From positions 1-46,462 of the IMG/VR virus record IMGVR_UViG_3300044998_000299: a stretch of 46,462 nucleotides of DNA; one strand, given 5' to 3'. This document shows, piece after piece, positions 41,348 through 46,462 of this stretch. The position numbers and the translations under genes were made by a program. The stretch is from a virus. Each line of letters begins with the position of its first letter. Position 1 is the stretch's first letter. The notes beneath the pieces are model-generated. The model had not been told where the DNA came from and did no database searches. It saw only the letters and a program-made list of their open reading frames with translations.

Positions 41348-42082
41348 GTGACCAAACCCGACACCGACACTACCGCAGCTCCGCCCGCGCCGCGTCCGTC
41401 CGTCACCGCAGGCGGGCCTCTGGCGGCGCTCGTGCCCGACAGCCTCGACAGCGCGTATCGCCTCGCCAAGGCGTTGGCAGCGGCTGGCGAAATGATCCCG
41501 CCGGCGTTTCGCGGCAATCCCGAGGCGACGATGGCGGCGATCCTGCGCGGCATGGAGGTCGGGCTTGCGCCGATGCAGGCGCTGCTAAGCGTTGCTGTGA
41601 TCAACGGTCGTCCTGTAATCTGGGGCGATGCGCCGCTCGCGCTGGTGCAGCGAGCGGGTCACCACGTGGACGTTGAGTTCGAGGGCAGCGGCGAGACTCT
41701 CACCGCCGTCGCCACGCTCACGCGCGGCGACACCGGCCGCCAGATCGTGCGGCGGTTCGGGATCGCCGACGCCAGGCGGGCTGGGCTCCTCGGCAAACCC
41801 GGTCCCTGGCAGCAGTATCCGCAGCGAATGCTGGCGCACCGCGCCCGGTCTTGGGCTCTGCGCGACGGCGCCGCCGACGTGCTGATGGGGCTGCAGATCG
41901 CCGAGGAGGTGCAGGACTACGGGCCAGACCGCGCGCGCGACGTGACGCCGTCGCAGCGTCCGGTTCCGCCGCGCGGTGGCGTGGTGCTGGCGCCGCCGGA
42001 GCCGGACGTGGACGAAATCGTCAATCTGGATCCGACCGAGGCCCCGCCGCCGCCCCCGAGCGCGCAGGGTGAAGAGACCTGA
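41348..42082 (+). CDS. recT: RecT-family single-strand annealing protein, 244 residues
   Basis: Partner of the nuclease immediately upstream. GTG 41348 is 5 bases past the nuclease stop; the open frame 5' of it is a shadow. RecT features are seen in DSAYRLAKALAAAGEMIPPAFRGNPEATMAAILRGMEVGLAPMQAL, here in parts, then VINGRPVIWGDAPLALV and RRFGIADARRAGLLGK. The C-terminus is Pro-rich and acidic. It would anneal ssDNA during recombination and replication restart. An Ala-rich tract begins at its stop codon in the -1 frame. Confidence 0.85.
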   Translation: MTKPDTDTTAAPPAPRPSVTAGGPLAALVPDSLDSAYRLAKALAAAGEMIPPAFRGNPEATMAAILRGMEVGLAPMQALLSVAVINGRPVIWGDAPLALVQRAGHHVDVEFEGSGETLTAVATLTRGDTGRQIVRRFGIADARRAGLLGKPGPWQQYPQRMLAHRARSWALRDGAADVLMGLQIAEEVQDYGPDRARDVTPSQRPVPPRGGVVLAPPEPDVDEIVNLDPTEAPPPPPSAQGEET

Positions 42083-42171
42083 GTACCGCCGTCGCAACCG
42101 TAAACGCCTACCTCCGCGCCTGCGCCCACGTCGGCGCCGTCGCCACCGCCGCCGCCTGCGCCATCGTCTGA
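42079..42171 (+). other. Ala-rich tract in the -1 frame at the RecT stop
   Basis: From CTG 42079, overlapping the RecT stop as CTGA, 30 codons stay open (STAVATVNAYLRACAHVGA and so on) to TGA 42169-42171. Ala codons are nearly all GCC. GGTGAAGAG lies just upstream. It could be a CTG-initiated peptide, a -1 frameshift tail, or low-complexity DNA only. Confidence 0.35.
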
Positions 42172-42193
42172 CCACACAACCGGAGATACGACC

Positions 42194-42847
42194 ATGCTGA
42201 CGCTTGACCTCACCCTCGCCTTCGTCACGCCCTACGTTGGCCACCCCTACTGGCCCGAGGTGAACAAGGTGATCGACATCACCAAAAAAAGCGGCCTGAA
42301 CCGCGCCAAATCCGACGCCAACCGCCGCAAGGCGCTGGAGGAATACCTGCGCGCGAACGGGCTGACGCTGGCGGATTTTGAGCGCCTGGAGCAGCTGTCG
42401 CGCCGCCCGTTCCACTTTGCGCCCGATGGCGAGATCATCATCCCCGCCGACCGCATCCTGTCGTTCCTGGTGGCGGCCAACAGCGAGGCGCGCGCCGCCA
42501 ACCGCGCCGCCCCGCCCGAGCAGGTGCGCTCGCGCATCACGGCCACCGATTTCCACACCGGAAAATACCAGCCCGACGGTGTGTGGGAGCGGTTCGTCAC
42601 CGTCAACCTCGGCACCGGCGCGAGAGCGTCGAACCAGCGCGGGCTGCGCGAGAACGCCTATATCGAGAACTTCGAGGCGACCGGCTCGTTGCGGTTCGAC
42701 GAGCAGACCGTCGATCCGAAAACGTTGATCCGGCTGATCGAATGGGCCGGGGAGTTTGTCGGCGTCGGAGCCAGCCGCAAGATGGGCAAGGGCCGGTTCC
42801 GCGTTGCCCGCGCCGAGGTCAGGCCCGACGCGCTCGCTGCAGAGTAG
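42194..42847 (+). CDS. RAMP-like (ferredoxin-fold) phage protein beside RecT, 217 residues
   Basis: ATG 42194 has a GGAG ribosome site 8-9 bases upstream. An N-terminal strand (LTLDLTLAFVTPYVG) leads to a basic helix (KSGLNRAKSDANRRKALEEYL), a strand-turn-helix (EIIIPADRILSFLVAAN), a second half with ARASNQRGLRENAYIENFEATGSLRF (in parts), and a terminal helix plus Gly-rich loop (LIEWAGEFVGVGASRKMGKGRFRV). This order, ending in a Gly-rich G-x-G loop, recalls RAMP/Cas7-like RNA-binding folds and a family of phage proteins often found near recombination genes. That link is from pattern memory. Nucleic-acid binding is inferred. Its stop is followed in frame by an Ala/Tyr-rich tract. Confidence 0.6.
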   Translation: MLTLDLTLAFVTPYVGHPYWPEVNKVIDITKKSGLNRAKSDANRRKALEEYLRANGLTLADFERLEQLSRRPFHFAPDGEIIIPADRILSFLVAANSEARAANRAAPPEQVRSRITATDFHTGKYQPDGVWERFVTVNLGTGARASNQRGLRENAYIENFEATGSLRFDEQTVDPKTLIRLIEWAGEFVGVGASRKMGKGRFRVARAEVRPDALAAE

Positions 42848-42997
42848 GTTTTCAGCGCCCTCGCCGTCGCCTACGCCACCGCCTTCGCCGTCGTCAGCGC
42901 CTACGTCAACGCCTACGCCTTCGCCCCCGCCGCCGCCAGCGCCAGCGCCAGCGCCTACGCAACCGCCTACGCCTTCGCAACGATTCGCTGCGGATGA
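42848..42997 (+). repeat. GCC-TAC-GCC low-complexity tract, in frame after the RAMP-like gene stop
   Basis: Directly after TAG 42845-42847 the same frame stays open for 48 codons of Ala, Tyr, Ser and Phe (SALAVAYATAFAVV, SAYVNAYAFAP, ASASASAYATAYAFAT, in parts) to TGA. There is no ATG, GTG, TTG or CTG in it, so it could only be made by stop readthrough. The DNA is a short-period repeat of GCCTACGCC-like units. Confidence 0.6.
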
Positions 42998-43033
42998 TCT
43001 GCTGGAAAAACAGCGCCCCGCGCAAATTTCCCC

Positions 43034-43062
43034 TGGACGCTGATAGCGCTGTGCGCTATACG
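43034..43062 (+). promoter_or_regulatory. Promoter with operator-like palindrome for the second rightward cluster
   Basis: TGGACG (43034-43039), 17-base spacer, TATACG (43057-43062). The spacer and -10 hold a perfect inverted repeat, ATAGCGC-3-GCGCTAT (43043-43059), a good operator for a dimeric HTH protein. The HTH gene at 43667 lies in the same cluster. Confidence 0.55.
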
Positions 43063-43108
43063 TGAGGCATGAAACGGGGCAAGGCCCCAAGCAAGAGGAG
43101 AGACGACG

Positions 43109-43315
43109 ATGCCGACCAAGCGGATCAGCGACAAAATTCCGCCCGGATACATGCTCTGGGGCAGGAAAGGCTACAAAACCAGGGAAGAGGCCTGGGACTC
43201 GCTGGAATATGACGGGCTGACCGAATGGGAATATGACAGGTCGAAGGTGATCTATCACGAAGGCCGCTATTACACGATCATTCCTGATCTGGATTACAGG
43301 ATCTGGAACCACTGA
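43109..43315 (+). CDS. Hypothetical protein, 68 residues
   Basis: Strong ribosome site (GAGGAG, 8 bases before ATG 43109) in the shared leader GAGGAGAGACGACG. Tyr/Trp-rich (YMLWGRKGYKTREEAWDSLEYDG, in parts), compact, probably a small beta-alpha fold. First gene after the palindrome promoter. Family unknown. Confidence 0.65.
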   Translation: MPTKRISDKIPPGYMLWGRKGYKTREEAWDSLEYDGLTEWEYDRSKVIYHEGRYYTIIPDLDYRIWNH

Positions 43316-43325
43316 TCCACCGGTG

Positions 43326-43346
43326 ACCAGCCCCGCGAGGGCTGGT
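43326..43346 (+). other. Intercistronic hairpin
   Basis: ACCAGCCC and GGGCTGGT form an 8-bp stem with a 5-base loop, in the 68-base gap after the 68-residue gene. No T-tract follows. A processing, stability or partial-termination role is possible. Confidence 0.45.
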
Positions 43347-43383
43347 ATCCCGTGGACCAGCACAGAAACGAGGAGAGACCACG

Positions 43384-43674
43384 ATGACCCGCACCCCCGA
43401 GATGATTGCCGCCGAGATCAAGGCCTGGAACTGCCGCGACGTGCGCGAACTGCGCGATCTGTTCGTCGAGTTTCGCGCTTGCCGCGACGAGAACGGTGAC
43501 CTGCTCGACCTGCGCGCCTACGGCGTGGACGTCGACGAGATGCCGTCCGCTCCGATCCCCGAGTGGGTCGATACCGCCTACCCCGTGTGGTTCGTCGATG
43601 TGAACGGCTACGCGCTGGTCGGTGACCTCCTCGATACGGTCAAGCACGTTGATAGCCTCCGTGCCGATGCGTGA
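43384..43674 (+). CDS. Hypothetical acidic protein, 96 residues
   Basis: Starts at ATG 43384 after the same GAGGAGAGAC leader as two other early genes. Helical N-terminus (TPEMIAAEIKAWNCRDVRELRDLFVEF, in parts) and acidic C-terminal half (YGVDVDEMPSAPIPEWVDTAYPVWFVDV, in parts). The final codons overlap the HTH gene by 8 bases. No family recognised; acidic small early proteins are sometimes DNA mimics, but nothing here proves that. Confidence 0.65.
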   Translation: MTRTPEMIAAEIKAWNCRDVRELRDLFVEFRACRDENGDLLDLRAYGVDVDEMPSAPIPEWVDTAYPVWFVDVNGYALVGDLLDTVKHVDSLRADA

Positions 43675-44095
43675 GCAGATGACCCCGGCCGAAATCCTCC
43701 GCGCGCGATTGACGCTGGGCCTCACCCAGGCCCAGCTGGCACCGCTGCTCGGCTACAGTGATGTCGCGCGCGTTTCCGAACTCGAGCGCGGCGTGCGGCA
43801 GCCGAACGGTGCCGTGCTCTGTCTGCTCCGCGCCTACCTCGACGGATACAGGCCCGAAAACTGGCCTGTTCGACAGCAAAACACCGAACAATATGGAGGG
43901 GATACCGTGCTGCCGATCGAATTGATTGACGACGACGAGGGCACGCTGTACGCAATGAGCGGCACACACGTGGTCAAATCGTGGGCATACACCGACAGCA
44001 CGTTGCGCGCGGTCTACCACGAGGCCCGCGTTTTCTGCGACGGCTGGCACGCCGCGATGGCGGCTCAACAACATACTGGAGTGCAGGTGTCGTGA
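43667..44095 (+). CDS. HTH regulator with internal start candidate, 142 residues
   Basis: XRE-like helix-turn-helix near residues 5-60 (TPAEILRARLTLGLTQAQLAPLLGY, then VARVSELERG, then NGAVLCLLRAYLDGYRPENWP). Start ATG 43667 overlaps the preceding gene; ATG 43679 is possible. The C-terminal 60 residues (LPIELIDDDEGTLYAMSG, then VYHEARVFCDGWHAAM) are a separate small domain. In frame at 43907 a GTG has GGAGGGG five bases upstream, an ideal ribosome site. The protein may regulate the palindrome promoter upstream. Confidence 0.75.
   Translation: MREQMTPAEILRARLTLGLTQAQLAPLLGYSDVARVSELERGVRQPNGAVLCLLRAYLDGYRPENWPVRQQNTEQYGGDTVLPIELIDDDEGTLYAMSGTHVVKSWAYTDSTLRAVYHEARVFCDGWHAAMAAQQHTGVQVS
43895..43909 (+). 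promoter_or_regulatory. Internal ribosome site and GTG start in the HTH gene
   Basis: GGAGGGG (43895-43901), 5-base spacer, GTG 43907. In frame with the HTH ORF, it would give a 62-residue C-terminal product alone, exactly after the predicted DNA-binding domain. This is stronger than the site of the full-length start. Confidence 0.5.
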
Positions 44096-44337
44096 TGGGC
44101 TGGTCCGAACTTGACGCCGCCTGCGCCGACGCGCTGACCCTGGTGCGCTCGCCCGCGCTGGCCGCCGCCCATCCGGCTGCGCGTATCACCGCGTGGCAGG
44201 TGCTCAAACTCGCGCGCGGCCAGCGCACCGACTGCGACGTGCTGCGTGCCCACCAGCGCGTCGTCGAATACGGCGCGGCAACGTGGGGCTGGCTCGTCGA
44301 TGCAGCGCTGGCGCGCGACCCGGAGGACGTGGCATGA
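44095..44337 (+). CDS. Hypothetical protein, 80 residues
   Basis: Starts at ATG 44095 overlapping the HTH stop (TGATG) and ends in an ATGA overlap with the membrane gene. Helical, Ala/Arg-rich (ELDAACADALTLVRSPALAAAHPAARITAWQVLKLARGQ, in parts). The tight coupling suggests translation with its neighbours. Family unknown. Confidence 0.6.
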   Translation: MGWSELDAACADALTLVRSPALAAAHPAARITAWQVLKLARGQRTDCDVLRAHQRVVEYGAATWGWLVDAALARDPEDVA

Positions 44338-44834
44338 ACCGTCCACACACTCCACCGCGCAATCTGGACGACGCAGTGGCCGCCGCTCGCGGCTGGGAGC
44401 CGTCCGAGATTTTCGCGCGAATGCACACCACGCGTGAGCAAGCCGCTCGCCGCGCGCGGTGGCGTGTCGCGCGTGTTGCACTCGCGTGCGCCGGCGCAGC
44501 GGTGGTCGTATCGCTGCTCACAACCGCTGTCTGGCCCGAGATCTGGCAGGGTCAGCCACACGGGAGCACGGTCACGCTGCGCCCGACCACGGAACCCGGC
44601 GCCGTGGCAGAGCTTTTCTTTGACAACCGAGGCACCGATAGCGGCGGGCGCATCCGGCACACCTTCGAGCTCGGCGGGCACCACATTGAGGCCGAGCTCG
44701 GTGTTCCCCACTACCCGGACACGATCAGGGTGACGCCTGCCGACGGCTATATCGCCGTGCCGGACGTGCTGACGATCCCTGACGGCGAAACTGGCGTGGT
44801 GCTGATCTATCGTATCGAGGCAGTGGGGGTGTGA
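44334..44834 (+). CDS. Single-TM membrane protein, 166 residues
   Basis: Last gene of the rightward unit, start ATG 44334. About 40 cytoplasmic residues with a basic flank (QAARRARWRVAR), then one transmembrane helix (VALACAGAAVVVSLLTTAVW, about 46-65), then about 100 residues predicted beta-rich outside the cytoplasm (STVTLRPTTEPGAVAELFFDN, in parts). It might be a surface, exclusion or lysogenic-conversion protein. Function is inferred from topology only. Confidence 0.65.
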   Translation: MNRPHTPPRNLDDAVAAARGWEPSEIFARMHTTREQAARRARWRVARVALACAGAAVVVSLLTTAVWPEIWQGQPHGSTVTLRPTTEPGAVAELFFDNRGTDSGGRIRHTFELGGHHIEAELGVPHYPDTIRVTPADGYIAVPDVLTIPDGETGVVLIYRIEAVGV

Positions 44835-44927
44835 GGGAGGCGGCCACACCGACCGCCTCCGCATGGCGCTGTCCGGGAGCCGAGGCGCGCAACAGCTGCA
44901 GAACGTTCCCGGCACGAAATCCGGCCC

Positions 44928-45254
44928 TCAGGGCTCCGGCGCAGCCTCCGGTGGCGCGTCGAACGGCGGAAGCGCCACGGGCCCGTCCGCATCCACCAGA
45001 ATCGGCGCCGGAAAGCGCCGCGCCTCGGGCGCGTCCGGCCCGTGCGGCAGGATCACGGGGATGGTCAGCAGACCATCGGCATCCCGCGACACGTCGCCCG
45101 CGATCCAGGCGCAGTCGATGTCGCCCTGCGCCAGCACGCCGCCGGGCGGCAGCGCGGCAAGATCGAGGACGGTCTCGTTGAGCGTCAGAACCTCGCCCGC
45201 GACATGGATGGTCAGGTCGCAGTCCATCCGGACGGGGTAGAATACGAGCAGCAT
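44928..45254 (-). CDS. 108-residue fibre-associated protein (copy B)
   Basis: ATG 45254 with GAGGAGGG upstream. Paralogue of copy A at 981-1295: most residues are identical, with changes concentrated near the middle and the C-terminus. It follows the second fibre gene just as copy A follows the first. Its stop lies 93 bases from the end of the rightward operon, so transcription converges at 44835-44927, where I see no clear terminator. Confidence 0.75.
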   Translation of the reverse strand: MLLVFYPVRMDCDLTIHVAGEVLTLNETVLDLAALPPGGVLAQGDIDCAWIAGDVSRDADGLLTIPVILPHGPDAPEARRFPAPILVDADGPVALPPFDAPPEAAPEP

Positions 45255-45266
45255 GGCGAACCCTCC

Positions 45267-46462
45267 TCAGAACCAGCGCCCGGTGGCGGTCAGGAAAACG
45301 TCTGTCGAGGCGACGGAAGCCGTTGCAACGGCGCGCATTTCAGTGGCTTGTGTCGTCAGATTCCCATGCGGGATTTGCACGCACAGTCCGTCAACGCTTG
45401 TCACCCGACCGAACACATTCGCGCCGTTGATGGACCCCACGACAAATGTCGCGGGGAAAGTCCACGAGAATGTGTTGCTGCGGAACAGGCCGCCACTCCC
45501 GAAGCTGTTGTCGATGGCAATATCTGTGAGCCTCTGCGAGCAAATCTGCGTCCCGTCCGCGAACCGGACGTATTCCCCGTTGGAGTTCGACCCGCGCTCG
45601 ATCACTGCGCCCGTCGGCACCCCGCCGGACTGGCTGACGGTGCCGAGGATGTCGCTCTGTGTATAAATCTGCCTCCACGCGGTCCAGCCGCTCGGCGGGT
45701 TGCCGGTGGAATAACGAATCCACATTGCCACGCGCTCGGGCGATGTGCGCGGGTGAAGCACCAACTGAACGATGCCGCTGGATACGCGCCACCAGTTTTG
45801 CAGAATTGCGCTGGTGGAGTTCATCCCCGGTGGCAGCGTTCCTGTGTGTGCGTTATTGAACCGATACCAGCCGCTCGGAATGCTGAATGCGTCAATGTCC
45901 CCGCCGGGCACCGTAGGGGGATCACCGGCAAGGAGACCAATGCCGAAATCACGCACTTTCAGCAATCGACCGACAGTGCTGTCGGTTGTGCTCTGCGTCA
46001 CCGCCGTGCCGGTGATCTGGCCCGTGACCTGAAGCCCGGAGGATGTCACCCGCGCCCGCTCGGCCCCGCCAGTCGATATACCAAGCGCATCCGCGCCGGC
46101 GCGGAACAGCCCGGTGTCGGGATCGCTCTCGAACGTCGCAGCAGGTGCCGCCGCCGTGCCGTCGGTCAGGCGCAGCGCGACCAGCGCACGGACAGCGGTC
46201 GAGAGAATCCGCAGCCGCTCGGCCCCGCCAGTCGATATACCCAGCGCATCCGCGCCCTGCCGAAACAGGCCGGTGTCGCTGTCGTCCGCGAAGGCAAGCG
46301 GCGGAGCGAGGGCGGTCCCGTCGGGCAGCCGGAGGCCGGCCGGCAGCCGCACCATGCCGCTGGCGGCCTCTGCGACCAGCGCATCCGACCAGGCCGTTCC
46401 GTCCGGGCTGACCCGGACCGCCAGATCGTCCGACCCCGTCGTGCCGATCTCGGCCCGGCCCG
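45267..46462 (-). CDS. Second tail fibre, C-terminal part, cut by right window edge
   Basis: The frame is open from the edge to TGA 45267, about 398 codons; the N-terminus is beyond the window. It begins GRAEIGTTGSDDLAVRVSPDG, a segment typical of DUF2793-type phage fibre proteins. Two copies of D-x-DTGLFRxGADALGISTGGAER follow, then the C-terminal block shared with the first fibre (SQSGGVPTGAVIERGSN and final GRWF). It is probably an alternative or additional receptor-binding fibre. Confidence 0.75.
   Translation of the reverse strand, partial: GRAEIGTTGSDDLAVRVSPDGTAWSDALVAEAASGMVRLPAGLRLPDGTALAPPLAFADDSDTGLFRQGADALGISTGGAERLRILSTAVRALVALRLTDGTAAAPAATFESDPDTGLFRAGADALGISTGGAERARVTSSGLQVTGQITGTAVTQSTTDSTVGRLLKVRDFGIGLLAGDPPTVPGGDIDAFSIPSGWYRFNNAHTGTLPPGMNSTSAILQNWWRVSSGIVQLVLHPRTSPERVAMWIRYSTGNPPSGWTAWRQIYTQSDILGTVSQSGGVPTGAVIERGSNSNGEYVRFADGTQICSQRLTDIAIDNSFGSGGLFRSNTFSWTFPATFVVGSINGANVFGRVTSVDGLCVQIPHGNLTTQATEMRAVATASVASTDVFLTATGRWF
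46060..46285 (-). repeat. Fibre motif repeated in tandem
   Basis: Two near-identical units, around 46071-46120 and 46226-46275, encode DTGLFRxGADALGISTGGAER. A third diverged copy lies in the first fibre (around 1850-1905). Such units build trimeric shafts and favour recombination between fibres. Confidence 0.75.

Noticed and set aside
42194-42847. Part of a CRISPR-Cas locus
   Set aside because: No spacer-repeat array and no other cas gene is visible; only the fold resemblance supports the idea.
42756-43043. Pro/Ser/Thr-rich and Arg-rich ORFs over the low-complexity tract
   Set aside because: They are alternative readings of the same GCC-TAC repeat and overlap the RAMP-like gene without a suitable start.
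1-46462. Integrase, excisionase or attachment site proving a prophage
   Set aside because: None found. The repressor makes a temperate life style possible but not shown.

Overview
This window is a GC-rich tailed-phage genome, or nearly all of one. The particle genes (terminase pair, P22-like portal, scaffold, HK97-type capsid protein, short-tail adaptor, gp10-like tail hub, GNAT protein, internal virion proteins, tailspike and fibres) and the absence of any tape-measure or sheath gene point to a podovirus. The style of the lysozyme, holin, fibre C-termini and Cro-like repressor recalls phages of alphaproteobacteria, probably Rhodobacterales; that host call is inference from family resemblance only.

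Layout. A divergent control region at about 40113-40215 separates two transcription units. Leftward from it run a Cro-like repressor that appears leaderless, a terminator-like hairpin, then a replication block (RusA resolvase, coiled-coil protein, Dam-type methylase, SF2 helicase, TOPRIM primase). After a 434-base mostly non-coding gap comes SSB, then small and large terminase, portal, scaffold, capsid, tail and internal virion genes. Next is one 12.7-kb gene (7011-19739) for a 4242-residue polyvalent protein, followed by tailspike, fibre, and a lysis cassette with a holin, two tiny ORFs and a GH24 lysozyme cut by the left edge. Rightward from the control region runs a recombination operon (PD-(D/E)XK nuclease, RecT, a RAMP-like protein) and then a second small-gene cluster with its own promoter and palindrome, an HTH regulator and a membrane protein.

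At the right edge a second fibre gene and a 108-residue protein, on the minus strand, are close paralogues of the fibre and 104-residue protein near the left edge. If the molecule is circular, the whole minus-strand late operon would run through the lysis genes, across the join, into this second fibre cassette, and meet the end of the rightward operon at 44835-44927. The edges cannot be joined with confidence from this sequence alone.

How it works together. The nuclease, RecT, SSB, RusA, helicase and primase form a replication and recombination set. Dam and the methylase domain of the giant protein could modify DNA. The giant protein combines ParB-like, JAB, SF2 helicase, N6-adenine methylase, ADP-ribosyltransferase and zinc-protease domains with a C-terminal virion-associated region, as expected of a protein ejected with the DNA to protect it and act on the host. 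The main points of interest are that protein, the RAMP-like gene beside RecT, two Ala/Tyr-rich tracts that begin at stop codons, an internal start in the HTH gene, and the duplicated fibre cassette.
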